Below are positions 28,866-38,755 of a DNA stretch of 64,000 bases, piece after piece (position 1 is the stretch's first letter; each line of letters opens with the position of its first letter). The translations under genes and the position numbers were made by a program. Origin of the DNA: Neobacillus massiliamazoniensis (GTDB lineage: Bacteria; Bacillota; Bacilli; Bacillales; Cytobacillaceae); contig NZ_CVRB01000004.1 in assembly GCF_001048695.1 (NCBI RefSeq), forward strand, positions 372,001 through 436,000, in the 5' to 3' direction. The notes under the pieces were generated by a model. That model worked only from the letters and a program-made list of their open reading frames with translations. It had not been told where the DNA came from and did not search any database.

Positions 28866-29583
28866 TTTCATATTGTTTTCTTATTCTTAAGGCCTTAACA
28901 GGGTCGTCAGTAATAAATGCCGTACAATCGAGTTTAAACAGCCTATGCATGTGAAGTTCTTTATTAACGGTGTAAGGTCTGACTGCTACTCCATTATCGA
29001 TAGAAGTTTTAATAATTTCATCTGACACGGTTGAATGCTTTGGATGAATTCCTTTTGCTCTAATGGATTTGCAATAAATCCATGGCATATAAATTCCTTC
29101 AATGAAAAGCGGGGCAGTTTCAATTTCCGGTGCTAAGCGATAACAATAGACAATACTATAGTGATTAAATGAAGAAATTATGATCCTATCACTCAGTCCA
29201 TAGGAACTGACGAGCTCAATGACCTTTTCCTCCATTCCTTCATATGGAATTAGTCCATTTTTCAATTCAATATTACAAACTAATCGATTAGTTTGCATCC
29301 ATTCCAATACTTCAATTAAGGAAGGAATGGGTTCTTTTTTAAACCCTTTTGTATTGGCATTAAGTTTTCTAATTTCTTTAAACAAAAAACCTTTTACAAA
29401 TCCTTTTCCGCTTGTTGTTCGGTCAACCTTTTCATCGTGGATGACAACAATTTCACCGTCTTTTGTTAATTGGACATCCAATTCTATTCCATCCGCTCCT
29501 GCTTTCTCGGCTTCTATGAAGGAATTCATCGTATTTTCAGCAAATTGAGCGGAGTAACCACGGTGAGCAATAATTTGAGTCAT
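28855..29583 (-). CDS. yqiK: Glycerophosphodiester phosphodiesterase
   Basis: Hydrolyses glycerophosphodiesters to glycerol-3-phosphate and an alcohol. It has all GDPD signatures at the N-terminus: IIAHRGYSAQFAENT (catalytic His-Arg), GIELDVQLTKDGEIVVIHDEKVDRTTSG in order (metal Glu and Asp, second His) and later VCNIELK. At 242 residues without a signal peptide it is a cytoplasmic form, like B. subtilis YqiK, which has the same position. The extreme 3' end overlaps the second copy of a 19-bp repeat. Confidence 0.9.
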   Translation of the reverse strand: MTQIIAHRGYSAQFAENTMNSFIEAEKAGADGIELDVQLTKDGEIVVIHDEKVDRTTSGKGFVKGFLFKEIRKLNANTKGFKKEPIPSLIEVLEWMQTNRLVCNIELKNGLIPYEGMEEKVIELVSSYGLSDRIIISSFNHYSIVYCYRLAPEIETAPLFIEGIYMPWIYCKSIRAKGIHPKHSTVSDEIIKTSIDNGVAVRPYTVNKELHMHRLFKLDCTAFITDDPVKALRIRKQYEKRP

Positions 29584-29709
29584 TTATTCACACCCTTACA
29601 AAATAGTAGAGAATCCCGTGCAACTCCCCGAATCAGATCCAAGACCCTCTATTAAATGAAATGCGTCTCTAAAATAGCTTATGCATTATGCACAACATAT
29701 TCTTATTCG

Positions 29710-29739
29710 AAAAGAAAAAGCCTTCATCAAAATGGAGGC
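29710..29739 (-). terminator. Terminator of spo0A
   Basis: On the minus strand GCCTCCAT and ATGAAGGC pair (one mismatch) around a 4-base loop, followed by TTTTTCTTTT, 18 bases after the spo0A stop. The 120 bases further downstream to yqiK hold nothing I recognise. Confidence 0.7.
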
Positions 29740-29756
29740 CTTCACTGTTTATTTTT

Positions 29757-30548
29757 TCAAGAGGCTTTATGTTCTAAACGTAATTTATCGGCAACCATGG
29801 CAATAAATTCGCTATTCGTTGGTTTCGCTTTTGACATACTTACTGTATAACCAAATAGCGAGGAAATGGAATCAATATTTCCACGGCTCCACGCTACTTC
29901 AATTGCATGTCTGATGGCTCTTTCTACTCTGCTCGCAGTTGTATTATATTTCTTTGCAATATCAGGATACAGTACTTTTGTAATTGATCCTAATAATTCG
30001 ATATCATTATAAACCATCGAAATTGCTTCACGGAGGTAAAGATAACCTTTAATGTGGGCGGGAACTCCAATCTCATGAATAATGCTTGTAATACTTGCAT
30101 CAAGATTTTTCGGCTTTTGTTCCATTTGTTGACGATAATTTGCTGCAGGCAGCTTTCTTGTTATCGGATTGCCTTTACCGCTTACTTGACGAATGTGATT
30201 CCCTAGATTTTCCATATCGAACGGTTTTAAAATAAAATAGGAAGCACCTAGTTCCACTGCTTTTTTTGTAACATCTTCTTGTCCGAAGGCTGTCAGCATA
30301 ATGACATTAGGTAATGTCCCTTTTTTCAGCTCTCTTAAACGCTCAAGTACGGCGAGTCCATCTAAATGCGGCATGATAATATCTAAAACAAGGACATCTG
30401 GATCGACCTCGCTTAAAAGGTCCAAGCATTCTTGACCATTATGAGCAATGCCGGCAACTTCCATATCTGATTGGGAAGAAATATAGTCCTCTAATAAGCC
30501 AACTAATTCCCTATTATCATCAACAACACAAACTTTTATTTTTTTCAA
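29757..30548 (-). CDS. spo0A: Stage 0 sporulation protein A, master response regulator
   Basis: The phosphorelay-end transcription factor that commits the cell to sporulation. The receiver domain (1-120) has Asp10/Asp11, the phosphoacceptor Asp56 ([11 protein letters not shown]) and Lys108 in ILKPFD. After a linker, the C-terminal effector domain (about 150-263) has the recognition helix region [20 protein letters not shown]. 263 residues, very close to known Bacillus Spo0A. Upstream there are a sigma-H promoter and two 0A boxes, so autoregulation is conserved. Downstream of spoIVB as in all Bacilli. Confidence 0.98.
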   Translation of the reverse strand: MKKIKVCVVDDNRELVGLLEDYISSQSDMEVAGIAHNGQECLDLLSEVDPDVLVLDIIMPHLDGLAVLERLRELKKGTLPNVIMLTAFGQEDVTKKAVELGASYFILKPFDMENLGNHIRQVSGKGNPITRKLPAANYRQQMEQKPKNLDASITSIIHEIGVPAHIKGYLYLREAISMVYNDIELLGSITKVLYPDIAKKYNTTASRVERAIRHAIEVAWSRGNIDSISSLFGYTVSMSKAKPTNSEFIAMVADKLRLEHKAS

Positions 30549-30617
30549 GCCCGCTTCCTCCTCAAATCAATTAGGTTATCCATACCATCAATAATCTCTA
30601 TTTACTATTGTAAATTA

Positions 30618-30630
30618 CAAATTCGACAAT
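30618..30630 (-). promoter_or_regulatory. 0A box 1 upstream of spo0A
   Basis: Minus-strand ATTGTCGAATTTG contains the TGTCGAA core of the Spo0A-binding site and overlaps the -10 element of the sigma-H promoter. Confidence 0.7.
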
Positions 30631-30647
30631 GCAACAAAAATTCCTTT
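30619..30647 (-). promoter_or_regulatory. Sigma-H promoter of spo0A (Ps type)
   Basis: AAAGGAATT (-35, consensus RNAGGAWWW) and GTCGAATTT (-10, consensus RNNGAATWW) are separated by 11 bases, all matching the sigma-H consensus. This equals the sporulation promoter Ps of B. subtilis spo0A. Confidence 0.85.
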
Positions 30648-30707
30648 CATTTTTTTAATATTTCTTAAAATAGTTAAAATATCTTAAAAATTCTTTCATT
30701 TTCTTCT

Positions 30708-30719
30708 ATATTCGACGAA
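30708..30719 (-). promoter_or_regulatory. 0A box 2 upstream of spo0A
   Basis: Minus-strand TTCGTCGAATAT matches the 0A box TTTGTCGAATAA at 10 of 12 positions, about 80 bases upstream of the sigma-H -10 element. Confidence 0.6.
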
Positions 30720-30756
30720 TTTCGAACATTTTCCAATAAATCTCAAGTTTTTATTC

Positions 30757-30801
30757 AAAAAAAGGCAGAAAAAAGGCGGATTTCGCCTTTTTCTGCCTTT
30801 T
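30757..30801 (-). terminator. Terminator of spoIVB
   Basis: A long near-perfect palindrome pairs AAAGGCAGAAAAAAGGCG with CGCCTTTTTCTGCCTTTT around a short loop; it is symmetric and has T runs on both strands. It separates spoIVB from the spo0A promoter. Confidence 0.85.
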
Positions 30802-30834
30802 ATGTCTAGCTCCAAAGTTTCCTTCAAACTAATC

Positions 30835-32133
30835 TTAACTTGCTTTTTCCTTTGGAGTATCATATATATTTATACCTGCCTCGTGTAGCATCCATTCGAT
30901 ATGCACTCCGTATCCGGATGTTGGGTCATTAACAAAGACATGAGTTACTGCACCGACTAGTTTCCCATCCTGAATGATGGGGCTTCCACTCATTCCCTGA
31001 ACAATCCCTCCCGTTTTTTCAAGAAGTTTAGGATCTGTTATTTTGATTACCATGCCTTTTGTTGCTGGGAATTTTTGTGGTATCGTACTGACAATTTCAA
31101 TGTCAAATTCTTCTACACGATCATCGTTAACGACTGTTAAAATCTTAGCAGGTCCTTCTTTCACTTGATTGGATAACGCAATAGGAATTGGCTTATCCAA
31201 AATTCCATTTTTAATTTGTTTATTGATTTCGCCAAAAATTCCAAACGGACTATTCTTCTGTATGTTTCCTACTATTTCACGATCAGAGGAAAACCTCGCC
31301 AGTTTTTCACCTGGGTCACCGTTACTTCCTTTTTCAATCGATGTAACAGTCGAACGAACAATTTCACCATCTTCGACTACGATTGGTTTCTTTGTATCCA
31401 TATCTGAAATCACATGCCCAAGGGCACCATATTTTTTAGATTGTGGGTGAATGAATGTCATTGTCCCAATACCTGCAGCTGAATCCCGAATATATAAACC
31501 AAGCTTGTACGTGTTTTCTCCTTTATCCTTTAATGGAGTAAGCTTTGTCGTAAATTTTCCGCTTTCACGGCTAATCATCATATTTAATGCTTGCCCATTT
31601 TGACCTGCCTCCTGAACATAAGGAGCTACATCCGTCATTTTTTCAATTTTGTTACCATTTATTTCGGTAATGATATCGCCAACTCTAATTCCAGCCATTT
31701 CCCCTGGAGACTTTTTTCCAGCTAAGGTATTAACCAAATGGTGACCAACGACTAATACGCCAACAGTATTCAATTTTACACCAATTGATTGTCCACCTGG
31801 GATAACTCGAAAATCTTTTAAGACCTGTACATCGACCATCTTAATAGGAATTCCAGCATATTCTAAAAGCAATTCATTTTTCCCATTTTCTACTGCCTTT
31901 AAAGAAACCGAATTCTTTTTTTGTTCAAGTGAGATATTTGTTTTGTGAGATACTAAAGCTGCTGATACCGGGGCAGCCTTTTGAAATGTAAATTTCTGTC
32001 CTTCAAAAATTGTGATGGATTTAGGTATATTTAGGTATTGTTGAAAGGGTTGAAGGAAAATAATACTTACTAATGAAACAAGGAGAATTCCACCAATTAT
32101 TTTTCTGATTATTTCTGACTTCAAAATTTTCAC
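30835..32133 (-). CDS. spoIVB: SpoIVB serine peptidase (sigma-K checkpoint)
   Basis: Forespore-secreted protease that cuts SpoIVFA and so releases pro-sigma-K processing. The N-terminus has a basic start and a hydrophobic helix (about 10-27). A PDZ domain is at about 110-200 ([24 protein letters not shown]). The S55 peptidase domain has a catalytic His (GALGHVISD) and the Ser in [20 protein letters not shown]. 432 residues, full length. A sigma-F/G-like -10 (GGCAATCTT) stands about 60 bases upstream, but its -35 is weak. Confidence 0.95.
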   Translation of the reverse strand: MKILKSEIIRKIIGGILLVSLVSIIFLQPFQQYLNIPKSITIFEGQKFTFQKAAPVSAALVSHKTNISLEQKKNSVSLKAVENGKNELLLEYAGIPIKMVDVQVLKDFRVIPGGQSIGVKLNTVGVLVVGHHLVNTLAGKKSPGEMAGIRVGDIITEINGNKIEKMTDVAPYVQEAGQNGQALNMMISRESGKFTTKLTPLKDKGENTYKLGLYIRDSAAGIGTMTFIHPQSKKYGALGHVISDMDTKKPIVVEDGEIVRSTVTSIEKGSNGDPGEKLARFSSDREIVGNIQKNSPFGIFGEINKQIKNGILDKPIPIALSNQVKEGPAKILTVVNDDRVEEFDIEIVSTIPQKFPATKGMVIKITDPKLLEKTGGIVQGMSGSPIIQDGKLVGAVTHVFVNDPTSGYGVHIEWMLHEAGINIYDTPKEKAS

Positions 32134-32220
32134 TCTCCTCGCTTCTAGTAACTGAATCCTAAATGGCTACATCTATAAGATTGCCTCGTTCACAAGCATT
32201 TATAACTGGCTGCAATATAA

Positions 32221-32247
32221 AAAAGCTACCCAGAATGGATAGCTTTT
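32221..32247 (-). terminator. Terminator of recN
   Basis: AAAAGCTA(C/T)CC paired with its inverse around a 5-7-base loop ends in a T run, right at the recN stop. Confidence 0.75.
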
Positions 32248-33935
32248 CAATTTTTTTTATTTTCTGCAGCTAAAAGCAATAATTCTTCTGCATGTTTTTT
32301 CGTTAAATCGGTAATTTCAACACCAGAAATCATTCGGCCAATTTCTTTTATCTTTTCCTCGATTTGTAACGGTGTGACAGAAGTCCTCGTTCTTCCGCCT
32401 TTAATTATTTTTGAAATAAAGAGGTGTGTATCAGCCATGGCTGCTACCTGAGGTAAATGGGTAATACACAATACTTGTGAAGAGTGAGCAACCTTGTAAA
32501 TTTTTTCAGCAATTGCCTGTGCAACTCGTCCACTTACTCCTGTGTCAACCTCATCGAAAATAATTGAAGTAACACCTTGATGTTTGGAGAAAATACTCTT
32601 TAAAGCCAGCATGATTCTTGATAACTCACCGCCCGAGGCGACTTTTGACAAAGGCTTCAGCGGCTCGCCCGGATTGGTAGAGATAAAGAACTCAACATGA
32701 TCTACCCCATCTTTTGAAAAATGCTCTAAGTCTGTTTCAAAGCGAATTTCAAATACTGTTTTTGACATATACAGTTCTTTAAGCTCTTTATGGATAAACC
32801 TTGTCAGTTTATCAGCCCATCTATGTCGAAGGTCTGTTACTTGCTTTGCCTCTAAGATTAAGTCTTTCCTAATGGAAGTAAGTTCTTTTTCCAATTGACC
32901 TATGTGAGATTCTTTATTCTGAATGATTTCAATTTCTTCCTCAATTTTGGCCGAATACTCCAAAATTTCTTCGATTGTTTTGCCGTACTTTCTTTTTAAT
33001 TGGTTAATTTCATTAAGCCGATCTTCAATTTCATTCAATCTTTCCGGATCAAATTCTAAGATGTCTAATTCATTTCTTAGAGATCGTGCCAGATCCTCTA
33101 ATTGATAAAAACTATTCGCAACCGATTCGAAAATTTCTTTATACTCAGCATCAACCGCGGCAGCATCTTCTAAATGCCCCATTACCATACTAATCCAGTC
33201 CAAACCTTTTTGGTCTCCATTTAAGGCATTATAACCGGCTTGAATCGCCTCAAAAATTCTTTCAAAATTCCCAAGCCTTTTCTTTTCCTCGAAAAGTTCT
33301 TCATCTTCATGAAGTTTTAAGTCAGCTTTTTGAATTTCATCTAATTGAAACTGTATAAGGTCAAGACGATGGGCAGTTTGCTGTTCATTTTTGCTTAAAG
33401 ATTTTAGCTTATGTAATGTTTGTTCATAGCGATGGAATACTCGCTGATATTCTGAAAGCGCAAGGGAAATTTCATCAGAGCCAAATTGATCCAGCAAGCT
33501 TAAATGCCTTGTTTCATCCATTAATTCTTGATGCTCATGTTGACCATGGATATCTACAAGGGTCGAACCCATTTCCCGAAGGGTCGAAATGGTTACAAGC
33601 TTCCCGTTGATTCGGCATATACTTTTTCCTGTTCGCGAAATATCGCGTCTTAACACAATCATTCCGTCTTCTATATCAATACCTAATTCTAAAGCCTTCT
33701 GGTAACATGGATGATGTTCATCGTCTATTTGATAAAGCCCTTCAATTTCGGCTTTTTCTTCACCATGACGAACAAATTCACTAGATCCTCGCCCACCAAC
33801 TAACAAATGAATCGCATCAATAATAATCGATTTTCCTGCGCCTGTTTCCCCGGATAAAACAGTTAGTCCCTTTGCAAATGAAATAGACAAGGCTTCAATA
33901 ATGGCGAAGTTTTTAATCGATAGTTCTGATAACAA
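32247..33935 (-). CDS. recN: DNA repair protein RecN
   Basis: An SMC-like ATPase that acts early in double-strand break repair. Walker A is GETGAGKSIIIDAI near residue 30, two long coiled-coil arms span about 150-385, and the C-terminal head has the signature VASGGELSRIMLALK and Walker B SIIFDEVDTGVSGRVAQAI. 562 residues, full length. It begins with TTG at 33935 after GGGGGAATGTATA; an ATG inside that leader is out of frame. It follows argR by 15 bases, as in B. subtilis. Confidence 0.95.
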   Translation of the reverse strand: MLSELSIKNFAIIEALSISFAKGLTVLSGETGAGKSIIIDAIHLLVGGRGSSEFVRHGEEKAEIEGLYQIDDEHHPCYQKALELGIDIEDGMIVLRRDISRTGKSICRINGKLVTISTLREMGSTLVDIHGQHEHQELMDETRHLSLLDQFGSDEISLALSEYQRVFHRYEQTLHKLKSLSKNEQQTAHRLDLIQFQLDEIQKADLKLHEDEELFEEKKRLGNFERIFEAIQAGYNALNGDQKGLDWISMVMGHLEDAAAVDAEYKEIFESVANSFYQLEDLARSLRNELDILEFDPERLNEIEDRLNEINQLKRKYGKTIEEILEYSAKIEEEIEIIQNKESHIGQLEKELTSIRKDLILEAKQVTDLRHRWADKLTRFIHKELKELYMSKTVFEIRFETDLEHFSKDGVDHVEFFISTNPGEPLKPLSKVASGGELSRIMLALKSIFSKHQGVTSIIFDEVDTGVSGRVAQAIAEKIYKVAHSSQVLCITHLPQVAAMADTHLFISKIIKGGRTRTSVTPLQIEEKIKEIGRMISGVEITDLTKKHAEELLLLAAENKKN

Positions 33936-33950
33936 TATACATTCCCCCAG

Positions 33951-34400
33951 TTAAAGCATTTCAAGGAACCGATTTTGTATAATCTCTGTATCCTCATGTG
34001 TTCGGCAAATGATTAGAAGGGTATCGTCACCACAGATGGTACCCAATATTTCGTCCCAATCGAGGTTATCAATTAACGCCCCAATTGCCATTGCATTTCC
34101 TGGCAGACACTTCATAACAAGCAAATGTCCGGCAGAATCAATTCGAACAAAGGCATCCATTAACATTCTCTTAAGCTTTTGTAATGGATTAAATCTTTGG
34201 TCAGCCGGCAAACTGTATTTATACCGTCCATCAATTAATGGCACTTTAACAAGATGTAGTTCTTTAATGTCACGAGAAACAGTTGCCTGCGTTACATTGA
34301 CCCCGGCATTTTTTAGTTCATCGACTAACTCATCCTGTGTTTCAATATCATTATTCGTAATGATTTCGCGTATTTTAATATGGCGCTGTCCTTTATTCAT
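33951..34400 (-). CDS. argR: Arginine repressor ArgR/AhrC
   Basis: Hexameric arginine-responsive regulator of arginine synthesis and use. Residues 1-70 are the winged helix with [17 protein letters not shown], and the C-terminal part is the oligomerisation and arginine-binding core with [14 protein letters not shown] (the conserved Asp pair). 149 residues, the usual length. It could act on the ARG-box-like sites upstream of artP in this window. Next to recN and yqxC as in Bacillus. Confidence 0.95.
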   Translation of the reverse strand: MNKGQRHIKIREIITNNDIETQDELVDELKNAGVNVTQATVSRDIKELHLVKVPLIDGRYKYSLPADQRFNPLQKLKRMLMDAFVRIDSAGHLLVMKCLPGNAMAIGALIDNLDWDEILGTICGDDTLLIICRTHEDTEIIQNRFLEML

Positions 34401-34510
34401 TTTCTCACTCCAAGCCTAAAAACAATTTATGTTTTTGCAGTAATTTGTCGCTTCACCCCCTATGTTAGCCGATTTCGGTATACTTGTACATAAAGGCTGT
34501 AAAAATGTAA

Positions 34511-34595
34511 GAGGATGTCCCAAAAGGGTCTACCTCTCGCTCAACACTCAATATTGTAGGTTGATGGGTCTGACACTTTTTTGGGGGACATCCTC
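34511..34595. repeat. GGATGTCCC hairpin repeat, family 3, copy 3
   Basis: GAGGATGTCCCAAAAGGGTC at the left and GGGGGACATCCTC at the right are inverted tips; the centre is shorter than in copies 1 and 2. It lies immediately after the yqxC stop and can serve as its terminator. Confidence 0.75.
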
Positions 34596-35420
34596 TTACT
34601 GTTCTTTGAATTCCTGATGTGATTGATTGACAATCTCCAATGGAGTGACAGGTAAAATGTTTCTACCGCCTTCATTAAGGCCTCTCCATTTTAGATGTAA
34701 AAGAAACTCGATATTTCCATCCCCTCCGGTAATAGGCGAATAAGATAAATTGATTGCCTCATACCCTTGGAGTATGGCAAAATCCACAATTTTCGTAATG
34801 ACCTGTAAATGAACTTTGCCATCACGGACAATGCCTTTTTTTCCGACCTGATCACGTCCAGCCTCGAACTGGGGCTTTACAAGTGCGATGATATCACTAT
34901 CCGGAACGAGAAGAGTTTTTAATACAGGTAGAATTAATGTCAAGGAAATAAAAGACACATCAATAGTAGCAAAATTGGGCATTTCACGATCTAAGTCAGC
35001 AGGTGTCACATAACGGAAATTAGTTCTTTCCATTACAACAACTCGATTATCCTGACGAAGCTTCCAGGCAAGCTGATTATAACCAACATCTAAGGCATAG
35101 GACATTTTCGCACCATTTTGTAAGGCACAATCCGTAAATCCACCTGTTGAAGCCCCGATATCTAGCAATACTTTATCCTTAATGCTGACATCAAAAACCT
35201 TTAATGCTTTTTCAAGCTTCCATCCGCCCCGGCTGACATATGGGAGCACATTTCCTTTTATCGTTAAGGGAATATCTATCTTTACCTTTTCTCCTGGTTT
35301 ATCCAAGCGCTCTTCATTCGTGTAAACAAGTCCGGCCATGATCGCCCTTTTTGCTTTTTCACGTGTTTCAGATAAACCTCTTTCCACTAATAAAACGTCT
35401 AATCTCTCTTTATTCTTCAT
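34596..35420 (-). CDS. yqxC: TlyA-type rRNA 2'-O-methyltransferase (YqxC)
   Basis: An S4 RNA-binding domain (residues 5-65, RLDVLLVERGLSETREKAKRAI) is fused to an FtsJ-like SAM methyltransferase (DIGASTGGFTDCALQNGAK as motif I; VKPQFE). This is the TlyA family, which 2'-O-methylates ribosomal RNA; the name hemolysin A is historical. 274 residues. Stop-to-start distance from dxs is only 3 bases, so it is cotranscribed with dxs. Confidence 0.9.
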   Translation of the reverse strand: MKNKERLDVLLVERGLSETREKAKRAIMAGLVYTNEERLDKPGEKVKIDIPLTIKGNVLPYVSRGGWKLEKALKVFDVSIKDKVLLDIGASTGGFTDCALQNGAKMSYALDVGYNQLAWKLRQDNRVVVMERTNFRYVTPADLDREMPNFATIDVSFISLTLILPVLKTLLVPDSDIIALVKPQFEAGRDQVGKKGIVRDGKVHLQVITKIVDFAILQGYEAINLSYSPITGGDGNIEFLLHLKWRGLNEGGRNILPVTPLEIVNQSHQEFKEQ

Positions 35421-35423
35421 ATA

Positions 35424-37319
35424 TTATGCCCTTTGTTGTTTTTTCCCTGCAAGAAGGGTAAGTCTTTTAACTACTTCTTCCGTCGTTAAACCAATTTCCG
35501 CAAGCAGTGACCCTACATCCCCATGTTCAATGAATTGATCAGGAATGCCCATTCTGCTAATGACTGAATGGTAATAGCCGTGATCATTTGCAAACTCCAA
35601 GACTGCACTTCCAAACCCACCATGTAAAACGGCCTCTTCAATGGTCAGAATTGGGATATTGAGTCCTAATAAAGAAATCAGCATCTTTTTATCAAGTGGT
35701 TTTATAAAACGGGCATTCACAACTTTAATTGAGGTTCCTTGTTTTTCAAAAATAGCAGCTGCTTCCATCGCCATTGGGATGGTTGTACCAAATGTTAAAA
35801 TTACTGCATCAACGCCATCTTTAAGAATCTCCCATGTTCCAATCGGTATTTTTCGGAAATGTCCATCCATTGGAACACCAATCCCGTTACCGCGCGGAAA
35901 TCTCATAGCAATCGGTCCATCGTCATAATTTAGCGCAGTGTAGACCATATGCTGCCCTTCATTTTCATCCTTTGGCATCATTAAAACAAGATTAGGTAAA
36001 TGGCGTAAAAAAGCAATATCAAACACACCTTGATGGGTTTCTCCATCTGCACCTACCAATCCGGCACGGTCAATACCGATAAAAACATTAAGGTTTTGGC
36101 GGCAAATATCATGAACCACCTGATCGTAGGCACGTTGTAAGAAGGTAGAGTAAATGGCTAAAAACGGCTTCATATTTTGGGTAGCTAACCCTGCTGCAAC
36201 AGTTGCTGCATGCTGTTCTGCAATTCCTACATCGAACATTCGATCGGGAAATTCACTAGCAAACCCTTCTAATTTTGAACCAACTGGCATTGCCGGGGTA
36301 ATAGCCACAATCCGTTCATCCCCGCGAGCAAGCTTCCGGACCGTTTCACTTACCAAACTGCTCCATGCAGGAGGTGGTGTTTTTGATGGTTTGATAAAGG
36401 CACCAGTCTCCGTTTTATAAGGACCTGTACCGTGCCAAGTCCCTGTTTTATCACTTTCTGCAGGATAGTACCCTTTTCCCTTCTTCGTAATAACATGAAG
36501 AAGGACAGGTCCCTCAGTTTTTTTCGCATAGCTCAAGTTATCAAATAAATTTTCAAAGTTGTGTCCGTCAACAGGACCTAAATAGGTAAAGCCTAGTTCT
36601 TCAAAAAACATACCGGAAACAAGCAAATATTTAAGACTGTCTTTAATCCTTTCAGCAGTTGCAGCCAATTTACCGCCAACCGCAGGAACTTTCTTTAACA
36701 ATACTTCAAGCTCATCTTTTACCCATTGATATTTGCCTGCTGTTCGTAACTGACCTAATATATTGTGAAGGGCACCCACATTTGGAGCAATTGACATTTC
36801 ATTATCATTTAAAATCACAATCATATTTTTCTTTTCATGTCCGATATGATTTAGGGCTTCTAATGCCATTCCGCCTGTTAAAGCCCCATCACCAATAACC
36901 GGGACAACATAGGATTTTTCCTTTTTTAAATCCCGTGCAATAGCCATTCCCATCGCTGCTGATAGCGATGTGGAACTGTGCCCTGTTTCCCAAACATCAT
37001 GCTCGCTTTCCACACGCTTCGGAAACCCACATAGTCCTTTAAATTGTCTTAAAGTATTAAATTCACTAGCTCTTCCTGTTAAAATTTTATGGACATATGA
37101 CTGATGTCCGACATCCCAAAGGATTTTATCCTTTGGGCTATCAAAGCATTTGTGTAAAGCAATGGTTAATTCAACCACTCCTAGATTGGGTCCAATATGG
37201 CCACCAGTTATAGACAGCTTGTCAATCAAGAATTGGCGAACTTCTTGACTTAGAGCCTCCAACTCTTTATTTGACATTCCTTTTAAAAAGGATGGGTCTT
37301 TTATTGATAACAAATCCAT
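35424..37319 (-). CDS. dxs: 1-Deoxy-D-xylulose-5-phosphate synthase
   Basis: First enzyme of the MEP isoprenoid pathway, condensing pyruvate and glyceraldehyde-3-phosphate with thiamine diphosphate. It shows the N-terminal [16 protein letters not shown], the TPP motif [18 protein letters not shown]...NDNEMSI, the pyrimidine domain [17 protein letters not shown] and a C-terminal transketolase domain. 631 residues, full length. It follows ispA by 311 bases that hold a family 1 repeat. Confidence 0.96.
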   Translation of the reverse strand: MDLLSIKDPSFLKGMSNKELEALSQEVRQFLIDKLSITGGHIGPNLGVVELTIALHKCFDSPKDKILWDVGHQSYVHKILTGRASEFNTLRQFKGLCGFPKRVESEHDVWETGHSSTSLSAAMGMAIARDLKKEKSYVVPVIGDGALTGGMALEALNHIGHEKKNMIVILNDNEMSIAPNVGALHNILGQLRTAGKYQWVKDELEVLLKKVPAVGGKLAATAERIKDSLKYLLVSGMFFEELGFTYLGPVDGHNFENLFDNLSYAKKTEGPVLLHVITKKGKGYYPAESDKTGTWHGTGPYKTETGAFIKPSKTPPPAWSSLVSETVRKLARGDERIVAITPAMPVGSKLEGFASEFPDRMFDVGIAEQHAATVAAGLATQNMKPFLAIYSTFLQRAYDQVVHDICRQNLNVFIGIDRAGLVGADGETHQGVFDIAFLRHLPNLVLMMPKDENEGQHMVYTALNYDDGPIAMRFPRGNGIGVPMDGHFRKIPIGTWEILKDGVDAVILTFGTTIPMAMEAAAIFEKQGTSIKVVNARFIKPLDKKMLISLLGLNIPILTIEEAVLHGGFGSAVLEFANDHGYYHSVISRMGIPDQFIEHGDVGSLLAEIGLTTEEVVKRLTLLAGKKQQRA

Positions 37320-37367
37320 TTTGGGACAACTCTCTTTCCTACTTTTTCTAATATGTCACATCCCAAT

Positions 37368-37507
37368 AAGATAAGCGTGAGGCGCCCGCTTATCGGCGAC
37401 AAGCACAAGACGAGCCGGCCGTAAGGTTGCTTTTTTAACCTTTTGGACGGATTGGCTTGTGACCTCGAGCCGATGGCGCCTGAAGCTGGTCAATTCTCGA
37501 AATCACA
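37368..37507. repeat. Dispersed intergenic repeat, family 1, copy between ispA and dxs
   Basis: AAGATAAGCGTGAGGCGCCC, GACAAGCACAAGACGAGCC and CTGGTCAATTCTCGAAATC follow the layout of the copies at 79 and 61318. The rest of the 311-base gap (37508-37630) has GTTAGCGG/CCGTTACAC-like partial pairing but no gene. Confidence 0.65.
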
Positions 37508-37630
37508 ATGATATACTTTCTAAACTTCTAAAAAATAGCCGCTAACACGCATGTGTAACGGCACCGTCAACGTTTTATCCAATGGAATCCATTATATCAC
37601 AGTTGCTTAGCTGCCTCAAATATCTGTTTG

Positions 37631-38518
37631 TTAATGGTCTCTGGCAGCTACTAAATCTGTTAGTTCCATTAGCAAGTCCGTATTTAAGCCTACCTTTTGA
37701 AGGTTTTCCTTAGCAAGATTGATTTGCGTTTTTAATGCTTCTTTTGCACCTTCTAATGATAACAAACCTGGATATGTACTTTTATGATTTGTTGTATCGC
37801 TTCCAACAGGCTTGCCAATTAGGTCTTGATTACCAATTACATCAAGAATATCATCCTGTATTTGAAAGGCAAGTCCTAAATGATGAGCAAATGCTGACAA
37901 ACTTTCAATTTGACTAGGAGTGGCCTTTGCGATTATCGCTCCAGCTAAAACACTAAATCCTAAAAGTTTTCCTGTTTTATGAATATGAATATATTCAAGC
38001 TCTTCAAGTGTTAGTGCCTTATGTTCACCCTCCATATCGGCAACCTGGCCACCTACCATTCCTTCTGTTCCTGCAGCCTTTGCCAACTCAATCACTAATT
38101 TTTTTGTGGTTGATGGATCTTCCTCTGGAATCTTCCCCATTACCTCAAAGCTATAAGTAAGAAGTGCATCTCCTGCTAAAATGGCAACAGCTTCTCCAAA
38201 CACTTTATGATTGGTAGGCTTGCCTCTTCGAAGATCATCATTATCCATACTTGGTAAGTCATCGTGAATTAATGAGTACGTATGAACCATTTCAATAGCA
38301 GCGGCAGCAAGGAGCCCCTTTTGGGGATCTACTCCAAACGCGTCCAATGTAGCGAACACCAATAAAGGACGGATACGTTTACCACCTGCTTCAAGAGAAT
38401 AATGCATCGCATCTTTAATAACAGAAGGAGCCTCAAGTTGATCGACCAGGGTTCTTAGTTCTGCTTCTAGTAGTTGTTTATACTTACGTGCAAATGCATC
38501 TAGCATCCTGGTTTCCAA
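37631..38518 (-). CDS. ispA: Farnesyl diphosphate synthase
   Basis: Prenyltransferase that makes farnesyl diphosphate for quinones, undecaprenyl carrier and haem O/A. First Asp-rich motif HDDLPSMDNDDLRRGKPTNH, second motif FQIQDDILDVIGN; GGKRIRP at the start. 295 residues. It follows xseB by 3 bases and is part of xseA-xseB-ispA. Confidence 0.95.
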   Translation of the reverse strand: METRMLDAFARKYKQLLEAELRTLVDQLEAPSVIKDAMHYSLEAGGKRIRPLLVFATLDAFGVDPQKGLLAAAAIEMVHTYSLIHDDLPSMDNDDLRRGKPTNHKVFGEAVAILAGDALLTYSFEVMGKIPEEDPSTTKKLVIELAKAAGTEGMVGGQVADMEGEHKALTLEELEYIHIHKTGKLLGFSVLAGAIIAKATPSQIESLSAFAHHLGLAFQIQDDILDVIGNQDLIGKPVGSDTTNHKSTYPGLLSLEGAKEALKTQINLAKENLQKVGLNTDLLMELTDLVAARDH

Positions 38519-38521
38519 TTT

Positions 38522-38755
38522 CTATTCCTCCTCATCGATTGAAAAGCTCTCCGTCCGCCCGTCTTCGGTTATCATTTGCGTTAATTGTTCTTCCACGCTT
38601 TTTAATTTATCATGGCAAAGCTTTGAAAGTTCCATCCCCTCTTTGTAAAAAGCAATCGCTTCTTCCAATGGAACGTCTCCTTCTTCAAGTTTATCCACAA
38701 TTTGCTCTAATTTAATCATTGCATCCTCAAACGATAGTTTTTTTTCCGTTGTCAC
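38522..38755 (-). CDS. xseB: Exodeoxyribonuclease VII small subunit
   Basis: A 77-residue acidic coiled-coil protein with [28 protein letters not shown] in two parts, the XseB signature. It overlaps the end of xseA by 4 bases, so the two subunits are coupled. They act together on single-stranded DNA. Confidence 0.94.
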   Translation of the reverse strand: MTTEKKLSFEDAMIKLEQIVDKLEEGDVPLEEAIAFYKEGMELSKLCHDKLKSVEEQLTQMITEDGRTESFSIDEEE